From positions 1 through 64,000 of the forward strand of contig JAIQFI010000016.1 in the NCBI GenBank assembly GCA_020073345.1: 64,000 nt of DNA, in the 5' to 3' direction. The notes below the pieces were generated by a model. That model ran no database searches, had not been told where the DNA came from, and was given only the letters and a program-made list of their open reading frames with translations. Within the stretch, counting starts at the first letter, position 1. Each line of letters begins with the position of its first letter. Shown piece after piece: positions 54,019 through 62,115 of the stretch. Source of the stretch: Terriglobia bacterium. GTDB taxonomy: Bacteria; Acidobacteriota; Terriglobia; Bryobacterales; Bryobacteraceae. The position numbers and the translations under genes were made by a program.

Positions 54019-54903
54019 ATGTATCTTTCCGACGAATTCCGGCTGAAAGTCGGCCTGGCCGAAATGCTCAAAGGCGGGGTCATTATGGACGTGACCAACG
54101 TCGAGCAGGCCAAGATCGCCGAAAGTGCGGGCGCCTCCGCCGTCATGGCGCTGGAGCGCGTTCCGTCCGACATTCGCAAAGAGGGCGGCGTCTCGCGCAT
54201 GGCCTCCATCCGCATCATCCGCGAGATCATGGACACGGTTTCCATCCCGGTGATGGCCAAGGCGCGCATCGGCCACTTCACGGAGGCTCGGGTCCTCGAA
54301 GCGCTGGGCGTCGATTATATCGACGAGAGCGAAGTGCTCACGCCAGCCGACGAAGAGCACCACATCGACAAGAAGAACTTCAAGGTTCCGTTCGTGTGCG
54401 GAGCGCGTAATCTGGGTGAAGCGCTGCGCCGCATCGCCGAAGGCGCCGCGATGATCCGCACCAAAGGTGAGGCGGGCTCCGGGAATATCGTCGAGGCGGT
54501 TCGCCACATCCGGACCATCGTCAAGGAAATGAAGCACCTCACGATCCTCGGCAAGGAAGAGCTGGTGCACGAGGCCAAGAATCTGGGCGCGCCGCTCGAG
54601 CTGGTGGAATGGGTCGCCGCCAACGGAAAACTGCCCGTGCCGAACTTCTCCGCAGGCGGTATCGCGACGCCGGCCGACGCAGCGCTGGTCATGCAGCTCG
54701 GAGCCGAAGCGGTGTTCGTGGGCAGCGGTATTTTTAAATCCGAGGATCCCGACTCCCGCGCACGCGCCATCGTCAAGGCCGCGACCTACTACAACGATCC
54801 GGTGAAGCTCCTCGAAGCCAGCGAAGAGCTGGGCGAAGCTATGCGCGGCCTGGACGTTTCCAAGCTCCCCGAAAGCGAACTCCTCCAGACTCGCGGCTGG
54901 TGA
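54019..54903 (+). CDS. pdxS: pyridoxal 5'-phosphate synthase lyase subunit PdxS
   Basis: A 294-residue (beta/alpha)8 PLP synthase. Key blocks: [17 protein letters not shown] (start of barrel), Lys in [28 protein letters not shown], and [12 protein letters not shown] followed by [12 protein letters not shown]. It condenses ribose-5-phosphate, glyceraldehyde-3-phosphate and ammonia to PLP, ammonia coming from PdxT. The next gene, pdxT, follows after 54 bp, so they are one unit. Confidence 0.97.
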   Translation: MYLSDEFRLKVGLAEMLKGGVIMDVTNVEQAKIAESAGASAVMALERVPSDIRKEGGVSRMASIRIIREIMDTVSIPVMAKARIGHFTEARVLEALGVDYIDESEVLTPADEEHHIDKKNFKVPFVCGARNLGEALRRIAEGAAMIRTKGEAGSGNIVEAVRHIRTIVKEMKHLTILGKEELVHEAKNLGAPLELVEWVAANGKLPVPNFSAGGIATPADAALVMQLGAEAVFVGSGIFKSEDPDSRARAIVKAATYYNDPVKLLEASEELGEAMRGLDVSKLPESELLQTRGW

Positions 54904-54957
54904 GCCGCTTGCGCGGCGGCCAATGCGCCTCCGGCGCAGAAGCTGAGTGATGACACC

Positions 54958-55512
54958 GTGAAGACAGTCGGCATCCTCGCCCTTCAGGGCGATTTTGACG
55001 CTCACCGCAAAGCCGTCGAGCGCGCCGGAGGACTTGCCGTTGAAGTCCGCAGCGCTAAGGAACTCGACGCCTGCGACGGCCTCATCGTGCCTGGCGGCGA
55101 GAGCACCACCATGCTCAAGCTGCTCGACATCGAAAACCTGACCGAGCCTCTGCGCCAATTTGCCGCCCGGAAGCCCGTCTTCGGAACCTGCGCCGGCGCG
55201 ATCCTGCTGGCGCGCTCGGTCACCAACCCCGCGCAGCCGAGCCTCAACCTGATCGATATCGATGTCGAGCGCAACGCCTACGGCCGCCAGATCGATAGCC
55301 GCGTGACCCGCGTGAAGGCTGACGGGCACGAGATGGAGGCAGTCTTCATCCGCGCGCCCAAAATCCTGCGAGTCGGCGAGGGTGGCAAGGTTCTGGCTAC
55401 CTGCAACGGCGATCCGGTGTGGGTGGAGCAGGGCAGGCACATGGTGACGACGTTCCACCCCGAGCTCACGCCTGATTCGCGAGTCCACTGCGCTTTCCTC
55501 GCTAAACTGTGA
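54958..55512 (+). CDS. pdxT: pyridoxal 5'-phosphate synthase glutaminase subunit PdxT
   Basis: A 184-residue class I glutaminase that feeds ammonia to PdxS. The nucleophile Cys is C78 in FGTCAGAILLA; the catalytic His-Glu is in TTFHPELTPD. LIVPGGESTTML is the family block. It starts with GTG at 54958 and ends 8 bp before a hairpin (55521-55541). Full length relative to the family. Confidence 0.96.
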   Translation: MKTVGILALQGDFDAHRKAVERAGGLAVEVRSAKELDACDGLIVPGGESTTMLKLLDIENLTEPLRQFAARKPVFGTCAGAILLARSVTNPAQPSLNLIDIDVERNAYGRQIDSRVTRVKADGHEMEAVFIRAPKILRVGEGGKVLATCNGDPVWVEQGRHMVTTFHPELTPDSRVHCAFLAKL

Positions 55513-55520
55513 TCCCACAA

Positions 55521-55541
55521 CGAGCAGGCCATTGCTGCTCG
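55521..55541 (+). terminator. hairpin after pdxT
   Basis: CGAGCAG (55521-55527), loop gccattg, CTGCTCG (55535-55541). A perfect 7 bp stem 8 bp after the pdxT stop, without a T-run. Confidence 0.35.
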
Positions 55542-55605
55542 GGGCCAAGGTGGGGTGGTACGACCTATCTAAAGTTAAGGTATAGAGCCGACGAAGGTTC
55601 TACGT

Positions 55606-56517
55606 ATGGAACCTCAGTTCTTCGTGGAGAATTTCGTCCGGTTCTTCGACTACGTCCGCATCGTGGGAGGGCTTCATGTGCCTGGGTGTGCAGTCAAGCA
55701 TCTGCGGGTGATGCAATCCGGGAGGGTCCTTGGGACCGCGCCCGTGAATCTCAGTGTGCCCGGCCTCGACGTAAAGTGTGGGTTCGCCGTAACGTTCCTT
55801 GCGGCTGAGTTTGATCCCAATGAGGCGCGCCTCGTGTTCGAGCTGGAGGACGGAACAGACTACCAGATCACGGGTACCGAAGCGGCACATACGTATCTGC
55901 GCTCCGAAGCGGCTGGCAACCGATGCGATAGACAGTTCTTCAGTAAGCTGCGGGCGCCAGGCTTTGACAGAGTCCTGGAGCTTGGCAGCCGCGCACGATC
56001 TGAAATCAGCCGCCGACATTTATTCGAAGGCAAACAGTATACCGGGTTGGATATCGTCCAAGGGCCGAACGTCGACGTGGTCGGTGATGCGCATTCCCTG
56101 TCCGCGCATTTCCAGCCGGATAGTTTCGATGCACTATACTCAGTCTCCACGTTCGAGCACCTCGCGATGCCTTGGAAGGTGGCGCTGGAGGTGCACAAGG
56201 TCCTGCGGCCCGGCGGTTTAGCGTACTTTGTGACCCACCAGGCACTCGGCATGCACGAGCTCCCCTGGGACTTCTGGCGGTACTCGGACACCTCGTGGAA
56301 CTCGCTCTTCAATTCGTATACGGGCTTTCGCGTCCTGGAAACGTTCCTGGGGAGCCCGATGATGCTCGTGCCTTTCATCTATCACGATCACTGGAAAGGT
56401 TATGAAGGGGCCGTTGGGTTCTCAACGTCATCTGTATTGGTAGAAAAGTGCGGACCGAATAACATGGAATGGAACCTGGACGTGGCCGCGGTGACCAAGG
56501 GCCTCTATCCAGCCTAG
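55606..56517 (+). CDS. class I SAM-dependent methyltransferase
   Basis: A 303-residue protein. Residues 1-100 are a beta-rich N-terminal part of unknown role. The C-terminal ~190 residues carry a methyltransferase: RVLELGSRARSEISRRH (atypical glycine loop), YSVSTFEHLAMPW and HKVLRPGGLAYFVTHQ. Substrate unknown; family resemblance is to surface-glycan methyltransferases, as in the second half of the 7338-9305 fusion. GAAGG precedes the ATG at 55606. Ends 23 bp from the convergent LolA-like gene. Confidence 0.82.
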   Translation: MEPQFFVENFVRFFDYVRIVGGLHVPGCAVKHLRVMQSGRVLGTAPVNLSVPGLDVKCGFAVTFLAAEFDPNEARLVFELEDGTDYQITGTEAAHTYLRSEAAGNRCDRQFFSKLRAPGFDRVLELGSRARSEISRRHLFEGKQYTGLDIVQGPNVDVVGDAHSLSAHFQPDSFDALYSVSTFEHLAMPWKVALEVHKVLRPGGLAYFVTHQALGMHELPWDFWRYSDTSWNSLFNSYTGFRVLETFLGSPMMLVPFIYHDHWKGYEGAVGFSTSSVLVEKCGPNNMEWNLDVAAVTKGLYPA

Positions 56518-56540
56518 AAGAACTGCAGCGGTTAGTGACG

Positions 56541-57218
56541 CTACAGCTTGCGCGGGACTTTCTTCACGTCTGGCGGGACCTTCAACTCTAATTCCGAATC
56601 CGGCAGCGGTTCGTTGACCTTGATATTGGAATACACCGCCAAATTGTAATTCTGTGAGGTCTCGGTGACCTTGACCTGGATCGGAACGGTGTCCCCTTCG
56701 GGAATCCACAACTCGATTTTGGCGAACTTCTTCCTGGTTTCAGCGTCTTTGGGAGCCAGATCCAGGCGCGAGGTGCGTGTGGAGCCCAGCGTGTCGGTCC
56801 CTCCCAGACTCACCTCGTAGTCTTTGCGCAATTCCGCGCTCGATGTGCCGAATCCCAGCAAAAGGAACTGGTTCGCGGCCCTGGCGTACTTGCCGGCGTC
56901 CCAGATCTCCACCATTTTGGCAGCCGGGTAGTAGACTTCCGCGGTTTTGGAGGAGAGGCGAATGGTCTGGGCGTTGGGCCCATGAAACTCCACCAGCGTA
57001 ACGGTCTGGCCGTTGGTCCGCTTGACCCGCTCGACACCCTCGATGTCTTCCTTGTCGTTCAGAACTTTGGTATATTCGGTCCGCTTAATGTTGGCCGTGA
57101 AGGTCCGGAACGTGCGGGCCGACTGGTCCATCCGCGCCAGAATGTCATTGAGCGTCTCTGCTTTCAGAACCATCCCTGCCATTGCGGCCAGGAAAGCGAA
57201 GCGAACAAATCTGGTCAT
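56541..57218 (-). CDS. LolA-like outer-membrane lipoprotein-sorting protein
   Basis: A 225-residue periplasmic protein with signal peptide FVRFAFLAAMAGMVLKAET. The mature domain has the LolA/LolB-like half-barrel pattern: LNDILARMDQSARTFRTFTA, YYPAAKMVEIWDAGKY and KIELWIPEGDTVPIQVKV. Such proteins carry lipoproteins or lipid-like ligands through the periplasm; with so divergent a sequence the ligand is open. ATG 57218 is the start; the upstream in-frame part overlaps the preceding gene. Confidence 0.8.
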   Translation of the reverse strand: MTRFVRFAFLAAMAGMVLKAETLNDILARMDQSARTFRTFTANIKRTEYTKVLNDKEDIEGVERVKRTNGQTVTLVEFHGPNAQTIRLSSKTAEVYYPAAKMVEIWDAGKYARAANQFLLLGFGTSSAELRKDYEVSLGGTDTLGSTRTSRLDLAPKDAETRKKFAKIELWIPEGDTVPIQVKVTETSQNYNLAVYSNIKVNEPLPDSELELKVPPDVKKVPRKL

Positions 57219-57222
57219 GCAG

Positions 57223-57561
57223 TTAGGGCTTGGTGTACGCCATGTAGCCGGTAATCTCGTGTTCGGCCTCGTCAAAGACCGGCTCCACGCGCAGGATGGT
57301 GGTGTGGGTCTTGAAACGCTGATTGACGAGATCCGTGGCCATGCGCAGCTGATCCGCCCCCGCCACGTTCGCCAGCAGCTTCGGCTCGATCAGATACCCC
57401 TGCTGCGCCGGAAGCATTTGGATGCTGGCAGCCCGGGGTTGATCGCGGAACACATCGCGCGGCGTTAAAAAGATAAACGCCAGGATCAGGGTCACGATAA
57501 TGTCCCACTGCCACGACGTCCGCGGAAATTCCCAGAAAATTAGCCGTCGTAACGTCCCCAT
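57223..57561 (-). CDS. small membrane-anchored protein of unknown function
   Basis: A 112-residue protein with one membrane helix near the N-terminus (WQWDIIVTLILAFIFL) after a conserved-looking LRRLIFWEFPRTS. The C-terminal ~70 residues are mixed alpha/beta (DQLRMATDLVNQRFKTHTTI). No family recognised. It ends 4 bp before the LolA-like start and follows folE by 27 bp, so it probably belongs to that transcript; LolA coupling suggests an envelope role. Confidence 0.65.
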   Translation of the reverse strand: MGTLRRLIFWEFPRTSWQWDIIVTLILAFIFLTPRDVFRDQPRAASIQMLPAQQGYLIEPKLLANVAGADQLRMATDLVNQRFKTHTTILRVEPVFDEAEHEITGYMAYTKP

Positions 57562-57588
57562 CGCTTCTATGGTAACAAGTCCGGTCCG

Positions 57589-58185
57589 TTACACCGGCCG
57601 CCCCACCAGCGCCAGGAACTCGTCGCGCGTCGCCTTGCGTGTCCGGAAATTCCCCAGCATGTTGCTGGTCACGGTGCCGGAGTGCTGTTTTTCCACGCCC
57701 CGCATCATCATGCAGAAATGCCGCGCCTCCACCAAAACGGCCACCCCGCGCGGCGAAATCACGCTCTCCACCGCTTCGGCGATCTCCTGCGTCATGCGCT
57801 CCTGCAATTGCAGCCGGCGCGCGAACATGTTGACGATCCGCGGGATCTTGCTCAGCCCGATCACCTTGTCCTTGGGCAGGTACGCCACGTGGACTTTGCC
57901 GAAAAACGGCAGCAGATGATGCTCGCACATGCTGAAAAACTCGATGTCCTTCACGATCACCATCTCGTCGACCTTGCAGTGAAATATCGCATTGTTGACG
58001 ATCTCTTCCAGACTGGTGCCGTATCCGCTGGTCAAGAACCTCAGCGCCTTCTCGTAACGCTCCGGCGTGCGCGCGAGGCCTTCCCGCGAAGGATTCTCGC
58101 CCAGCATCTTCAAAACGTCGCGCATGTGCGCCGCGAGTTTGGTGCCCTGCGTTGGCATCACCTTCACCAGAGCTTTGCTCTTCAT
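57589..58185 (-). CDS. folE: GTP cyclohydrolase I
   Basis: A 198-residue FolE converting GTP to 7,8-dihydroneopterin triphosphate. Zinc ligands and active-site blocks are visible: [20 protein letters not shown] (Cys-His-His), [20 protein letters not shown] and [13 protein letters not shown] (second Cys). Start is ATG 58185, with two PTPS-type genes directly upstream (3 bp gap), so the pathway genes are one operon. Confidence 0.96.
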   Translation of the reverse strand: MKSKALVKVMPTQGTKLAAHMRDVLKMLGENPSREGLARTPERYEKALRFLTSGYGTSLEEIVNNAIFHCKVDEMVIVKDIEFFSMCEHHLLPFFGKVHVAYLPKDKVIGLSKIPRIVNMFARRLQLQERMTQEIAEAVESVISPRGVAVLVEARHFCMMMRGVEKQHSGTVTSNMLGNFRTRKATRDEFLALVGRPV

Positions 58186-58187
58186 GC

Positions 58188-58592
58188 TTACGAAACCTCC
58201 AGCTCAAAACTGTTCCGCGCGGTTTCAGCGATCCGTACGCGTGCCAGGCGAGCCGGCAGCGTCCAGCCCGCGGCCAGCGCCCTATGAACAAGCGTCGCCA
58301 GGTTCTCGGTGGTGGTAACCGACCCGGCGAGTTCGGGAATATCCGCGTTCAGATTCTTGTGATCGAGACGGCCCAGCACCCGTTCCCGCACCAGAGCGTC
58401 CATCGCCTCGCGATTCACCACCTGCCCGTCCTGGTCCACTGGACCATCCACCGTGATCTCGAGCAGATAATCGTGACCGTGACCGTGGGGGTTATTGCAC
58501 TTCCCGTAGAGACGCCGGTTCTCCTCCGGGCTCAAGGCCGGTGTATCCAGCCGGTGCGAGGCAGAAAAGCGATAGCGCGAAGTGAGCTTCAC
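58188..58592 (-). CDS. 6-pyruvoyl-tetrahydropterin synthase/QueD family protein (Cys-containing)
   Basis: A 134-residue PTPS fold enzyme. Zinc ligands H13 (SASHRL), H38 and H40 (HGHGHDY), catalytic C32 in [10 protein letters not shown], and a Glu near the end ([11 protein letters not shown]). Products of FolE would be its substrate: either a tetrahydropterin or, as QueD, 6-carboxytetrahydropterin for queuosine. It overlaps the upstream paralogue by 4 bases (58589-58592) and precedes folE by 3 bp. Confidence 0.9.
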   Translation of the reverse strand: MKLTSRYRFSASHRLDTPALSPEENRRLYGKCNNPHGHGHDYLLEITVDGPVDQDGQVVNREAMDALVRERVLGRLDHKNLNADIPELAGSVTTTENLATLVHRALAAGWTLPARLARVRIAETARNSFELEVS

Positions 58593-59014
58593 TGTTCGCC
58601 TCCATAGTCGACATACAAATCCGCCGTTTCATACAGCCGCACGTTGTGCAGGCGCACGCCGTCACCTCTACCTATGGCCCGGATCTGCGGCTCGATCCGC
58701 TTCCAGATCTCGACCGCCAAGTTCTCAGTCGTTGGAATCACGCGATCGAAGGGCTGCACTTCCCGGTTCAGGAACCGGTGATCCATCGGATCCACCACCT
58801 CCCGGTTCAGGATCTCCTTCAGTTCGCGCAGATCGAACACCATCCCCGTCACCCGGTCGGGTTCGCCTGCGAGCGTCACTTCCAGCACGTAGTTGTGGCC
58901 ATGGCCGTTGGGATTGGCATTGTTGCCGTAAACGGCTTGGTTGCGCTCCGCGCTCCAGGCCGGATTGGCGCAAACGTGCGAGGCAGAAAACTCGGCTTTT
59001 CGGGTTAGAAACAT
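58589..59014 (-). CDS. PTPS-family protein, divergent paralogue without Cys at the usual site
   Basis: A 141-residue paralogue of the downstream gene. Zinc ligands H13 (SASHVC) and H38/H40 (NGHGHNY) are kept, but the residue aligned without gaps to the catalytic Cys is N32 (YGNNANPNG). A Cys at 15 is two residues after H13. In PTPS-III-type enzymes the Cys is replaced by Glu and activity shifts towards folate precursor formation; here it is Asn. It may work on a different pterin or pair with the other copy. Starts at ATG 59014. Confidence 0.85.
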   Translation of the reverse strand: MFLTRKAEFSASHVCANPAWSAERNQAVYGNNANPNGHGHNYVLEVTLAGEPDRVTGMVFDLRELKEILNREVVDPMDHRFLNREVQPFDRVIPTTENLAVEIWKRIEPQIRAIGRGDGVRLHNVRLYETADLYVDYGGEQ

Positions 59015-59079
59015 TCGCCCCCCTAGGTTGGATGCGGCCGGCCCCCTCGGGGACCGACCAGATCCACTAAAATAATAGC

Positions 59080-59598
59080 GTGAAGACCGTTACCGACCGT
59101 ATTCTGCTCGGACTGGTCCTGGCTCTGGGCGTAACCCTGGCCTGGGTGGTCTCCGGCACCCTGGACGACGGCATCGTCCGTGTGGGCGATGCCGCGCCTG
59201 CCTTCAAGGTGGTGACCGAGACGGGCCGCACCATCACGCCGGAAAACTTCGGCGGTAAACTGCTAGTACTGAATTTTTGGGCCTCCTGGTGCCAGCCCTG
59301 CCTGCAGGAAGTTCCCTCACTCGAAGTCTTCCAGCGGCAGTTCGCGCCCGAGGGCGTGGTGGTCCTGGGCGTCAGCGTCGACAAGAACGAGCAGCTCTAT
59401 CGCCGCTTCCTGGACCAATTTCGCGTGTCCTTTGAAGTCGCGCGAGATCCCTCCTGGGACATCGCCGCGAATTATGGCACCTTCCAGTTGCCCGAAAGCT
59501 ACATCATCGATCGCTCCGGGAAAGTGGTTCAGAAGGTGATCGCGGCCCAAAACTGGATGAATCCGGACTTCGTTCAAAGCATTAAGAAAATGCTGTGA
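59080..59598 (+). CDS. TlpA-like membrane-anchored thiol-disulfide oxidoreductase
   Basis: A 172-residue protein with an N-terminal membrane anchor (LLGLVLALGVTLAWVVS) and a thioredoxin domain facing the periplasm. Active site WCQPC is C71-C74, with FQLPESYIIDRSG containing the cis-Pro region. ResA/TlpA types keep cytochrome or other exported thiols reduced. Start is GTG at 59080. Its stop overlaps the next GTG as GTGA (59595-59598). Confidence 0.92.
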   Translation: MKTVTDRILLGLVLALGVTLAWVVSGTLDDGIVRVGDAAPAFKVVTETGRTITPENFGGKLLVLNFWASWCQPCLQEVPSLEVFQRQFAPEGVVVLGVSVDKNEQLYRRFLDQFRVSFEVARDPSWDIAANYGTFQLPESYIIDRSGKVVQKVIAAQNWMNPDFVQSIKKML

Positions 59599-60173
59599 AG
59601 CTGTTAATTTCAGGACTGATCGTAGTCTCTTTTGCGGCCGGAGCAGACATCAAGTCTCTCCCCAACCAGGCCGGAAACGGCAATATCGACCTCTCCGGCG
59701 CCGTTATTGTCGATGCCAAGGAAATCCAGCAGCTTGTGGGCGCCTCCATGGAGACTGGCTACGTCGTGGTGCAGGTTAAGGTAAGCCCTCGCACATTGGG
59801 CGCTATCCGTATCAGCCCCGATGACTTCACGCTGGTCTCGCGCAAAGACGGCGAGCGCAGCCCGGCGCTGGTTCCCAGCCAGATCGGGGGGCCGGCGAAC
59901 TTGGCTTTGAAATCCAAGACCACCTACTCCGGCAGCCCGGGCGTTAGCTCGACCTCTGTGAGCGTGACTCCGGCTGACGCCAAGAAGACCCCGGAGAAGG
60001 CCCCGGACGCCAACCTGCTGAAGATTCTGGAATCCAAGATCCTGCCCGAGAAGGAAACCAAGGAACCCGTGGAAGGACTGCTCTATTTTCTGCTCGAGGG
60101 CAAGAACAAACCCAAGGATCTGGGACTGCTCTACAAAGGCCCCGCGGGCCGCCTGGCCATGGATTTTAAGTAG
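59595..60173 (+). CDS. secreted protein of unknown function
   Basis: A 192-residue exported protein with signal peptide LISGLIVVSFAAGADIKSL. The mature part is beta-rich (GYVVVQVKVSPRTLGAIRI) then a Lys/Pro/Glu-rich segment and a final FLLEGKNKPKDLGLLY block. Not recognised. It is translationally coupled to the redoxin gene; rsfS converges 5 bp after its stop. Confidence 0.7.
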   Translation: MKLLISGLIVVSFAAGADIKSLPNQAGNGNIDLSGAVIVDAKEIQQLVGASMETGYVVVQVKVSPRTLGAIRISPDDFTLVSRKDGERSPALVPSQIGGPANLALKSKTTYSGSPGVSSTSVSVTPADAKKTPEKAPDANLLKILESKILPEKETKEPVEGLLYFLLEGKNKPKDLGLLYKGPAGRLAMDFK

Positions 60174-60178
60174 GGACT

Positions 60179-60517
60179 TTAAGTAGTGGCCGGAGCCAGC
60201 TCCACGGTCTTTGCATCCCGCCACAGGCGTTCCAGGTCGTAATACAGGCGCGCCTTGTCCGAAAAGATGTGCACCAGGTAGTCGCCGTAATCCATCAGGA
60301 CCCACTCGGCATTGTCGTAGCCTTCCATGCTGGTGGGCGTTTCTCCGAGCTTCTTCAGGTGCTGATGAATCTCGTCGGCGATGGCTTGAATCTGGCGGGT
60401 GTTGGCGCCGCTCAGAATCACGAAGTAGTCGGCGAAGGACGTGACCTCCCGCAGATCCAGCACCCGAACGTTGCGGGCTTGTTTCTCTTCTGCTGCTCGC
60501 ACCGCCTCCAGCCACAT
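60179..60517 (-). CDS. rsfS: ribosomal silencing factor RsfS
   Basis: A 112-residue protein of the RsfS (DUF143/YbeB) family. Blocks: VRVLDLREVTSFADYFVILSG, ANTRQIQAIADEIHQHLKKL, and AEWVLMDYGDYLVHIFSDKA with YDLERLW. It binds uL14 and blocks subunit joining on starvation. The ATG at 60517 gives the family start; the frame is open to 60640, overlapping the divergent hpt. The two are close-set divergent genes. Confidence 0.93.
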   Translation of the reverse strand: MWLEAVRAAEEKQARNVRVLDLREVTSFADYFVILSGANTRQIQAIADEIHQHLKKLGETPTSMEGYDNAEWVLMDYGDYLVHIFSDKARLYYDLERLWRDAKTVELAPATT

Positions 60518-60590
60518 CGGCGCGGGCGCTTGTGGTTTCTTCCTTGCGCTACCCAGTGAGTGAAGCCTCCCTGCTGGTATCGTACTACTT

Positions 60591-61106
60591 ATGTCCTCGC
60601 TGCGGGTATTGATCCCGGCTGAAAAGATCCAGGCGCGCATCCAGGAGCTGGGTGCGCAGATCGACCGCGACTACGCCCAGGGCCCTGTCTACCTGGTGGG
60701 CGTCTTGAAAGGAGCTACTGTTTTTATGGCCGATCTGGCCCGCGCGATGAAGACCCCGGCGCGGATGGAGTTTGTCGGTATCGCCAGCTACGACGGCAAG
60801 ACGTCGTCGGGCGAGGCCCGGCTCACCAAGGATCTCGATCACCCCGTGGAAGGCTACGACGTGATCGTGGTCGAAGACATCGTCGACACCGGAGTCACTT
60901 TGACGTATTTCCTGCAGTTGCTCCAACAGCGCAAGCCCAAATCGCTGCGGATCGCCGCACTTCTGGATAAGCCGTCGCGCCGGCTGCGGCCGGTGCATGT
61001 AGATTACGTGGGATTCGAGGTGCCGGATCAGTTCCTGGTCGGCTACGGGCTGGATTACCAGGAAGACCACCGTAACCTGCCCGATGTTTGCATCCTGGAG
61101 GGGTGA
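60591..61106 (+). CDS. hpt: hypoxanthine phosphoribosyltransferase
   Basis: A 171-residue purine salvage enzyme making IMP/GMP from the base and PRPP. The PRPP motif VIVVEDIVDTGVTLTYFL is intact; LVGVLKGATVFMADLAR and FVGIASYDG are the other family blocks; VGYGLDYQEDHRNLPDV ends it. Start ATG at 60591, 73 bp from the divergent rsfS start. Confidence 0.95.
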   Translation: MSSLRVLIPAEKIQARIQELGAQIDRDYAQGPVYLVGVLKGATVFMADLARAMKTPARMEFVGIASYDGKTSSGEARLTKDLDHPVEGYDVIVVEDIVDTGVTLTYFLQLLQQRKPKSLRIAALLDKPSRRLRPVHVDYVGFEVPDQFLVGYGLDYQEDHRNLPDVCILEG

Positions 61107-61138
61107 GAAAGCCGCTCGTTTGGGCCACTACTTAGATG

Positions 61139-61167
61139 GCCGCAAATGAACGCAAATGAACGCGAAT
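61139..61167 (+). repeat. left terminal inverted repeat of the GxxExxY element
   Basis: 29 bp: GC then the decamers CGCAAATGAA, CGCAAATGAA and CGCGAAT. Pairs with 61446-61474 read on the other strand in 26 of 29 positions. The ATG of the GxxExxY reading frame lies inside it. Confidence 0.85.
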
Positions 61168-61434
61168 CCCTAGCCAAAAGTGTCATTGGCGCAGTTTACG
61201 AGGTGTCCAACGTCCTAGGAGTTGGATTCCTCGAGAAGGTCTATGAACGGGCGCTCGTGACCGAGTTATGTGCCCGAGGCATGCGAGCGCAAACGCAGGC
61301 CCCATTTCCAGTCCAGTACAAGGGCGAATGTGTCGGAGAGCAGTGCCTGAACTATCTAAAGGCCTCTGGCAAGTAACATCGCTCTTCTTGTCAACTTTCA
61401 AAAGCCCAGGGTCGAACGGAAGAGGGTAGTTCTC
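61146..61434 (+). pseudogene. GxxExxY protein, broken (internal deletion and frameshift)
   Basis: The start matches PF13366 (GxxExxY) proteins: AKSVIGAVYEVSNVLGVGFL-EKVYERAL, and later PFPVQYKGECVGE. Directly after that, the reading skips to QCLNYLKASGK, the family's C-terminal block, so roughly 30-40 residues are missing, and the frame then stops at TAA 61374-61376. One base back (from 61372), the other frame continues as SNIALLVNFQKPRVERKRVV, the usual ending. So the gene has an in-frame deletion plus a +1 shift. It is not expected to give a working product. Confidence 0.8.
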
Positions 61435-61445
61435 GGCGTTCAAAT

Positions 61446-61474
61446 ATTTGCGTTCATTCGCGTTTATTTGCGGC
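61446..61474 (-). repeat. right terminal inverted repeat of the GxxExxY element
   Basis: Read on the minus strand: GC, CGCAAATAAA, CGCGAATGAA, CGCAAAT; 26/29 positions match the left copy (differences at the 10th, 16th and 26th). Its end adjoins the tesA-like stop codon. Confidence 0.85.
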
Positions 61475-62088
61475 TATTTCAATAGCGGCTTCACAGTCTT
61501 CAGCACCGTCCCCGAGACGATCTCGGCTCCCTCGGCGGTCGGATGGATCCCGTCCCTCTGTAGATACCGCAGGTCCGGCGTCACGATGTCCGCTAAAAGG
61601 AACGGAATCAGCCTCAGCTTGTATTTGGCCGCCAGATCCGTGTAGATCCTCTGGAAGTCCCGGATGTAGTCCGGCCCGTAGTTGGGCGGCAGTGTCATCC
61701 CCGCCAGCACGACCTTCGCGCCGGCCTGCTGGAAAGCCACGATCATGGTTTCCAGGTTCTGACGCGTCACCTTCAACGGCAAGCCGCGCAAACCGTCATT
61801 CCCGCCCAATTCCAGGACCACCACTGCGGGCTTTAATCGCACGGCCGATTGGATTCGCGATACGCCGCCCTCGGTGGTGTCGCCGCTGATGCCCAGGTTC
61901 TTCACTTGCCACGCGTAGCCCTCCTTATCCAGCGTCCGCTGCATGTCGTCAGGAAAACTCTGTCCGGCCTCGAGCCCGTACCCGGCGCTCAAGCTGTCGC
62001 CGAATACCACGATCGCTTTACGAGCGGGCGTCTGTGCCGGTAGGGGCGCTAGCGCCAGGAGTCCTACGATCAAATACTTGAGATTCAT
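61474..62088 (-). CDS. tesA: GDSL arylesterase/lysophospholipase (TesA-like)
   Basis: A 204-residue exported SGNH hydrolase. Signal peptide LIVGLLALAPLPAQ, then block I FGDSLSAGYGLE (Ser nucleophile), block II NLGISGDTTEGG, block III VLELGGNDGLRG (Asn) and block V RDGIHPTAEG (Asp-His). It cleaves acyl esters or thioesters in the periplasm. It is divergent from ybbA-like/ybbP-like genes (27 bp gap between starts), the same arrangement as in E. coli. Its stop adjoins the right inverted repeat of the GxxExxY element. Confidence 0.92.
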   Translation of the reverse strand: MNLKYLIVGLLALAPLPAQTPARKAIVVFGDSLSAGYGLEAGQSFPDDMQRTLDKEGYAWQVKNLGISGDTTEGGVSRIQSAVRLKPAVVVLELGGNDGLRGLPLKVTRQNLETMIVAFQQAGAKVVLAGMTLPPNYGPDYIRDFQRIYTDLAAKYKLRLIPFLLADIVTPDLRYLQRDGIHPTAEGAEIVSGTVLKTVKPLLK

Positions 62089-62115
62089 CGGAGCCTACCC
62101 ACCATAATAGAAGAA

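Larger units (their letters stand above)
61139..61474. mobile_element. non-autonomous element carrying a decayed GxxExxY gene
   Basis: 336 bp between and including two 29 bp inverted repeats. It holds only the broken GxxExxY gene and no transposase. It lies exactly between the stop of hpt and the stop of tesA-like (TAG at 61474-61476), which the right repeat adjoins. No target-site duplication is obvious. The layout resembles a MITE-like cassette mobilised in trans; this is inference. Confidence 0.55.

Noticed and set aside
53284-55548. A very long open frame on the minus strand across gdhA, the reductase, pdxS and pdxT
   Set aside because: It is antisense to four well-supported genes and has no recognisable domain; long open antisense frames are expected at this GC content.
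61107-61140. Target-site duplication beside the GxxExxY element
   Set aside because: The flanks (CTTAGATG on the left, TATTTCAA on the right) share no convincing direct repeat.
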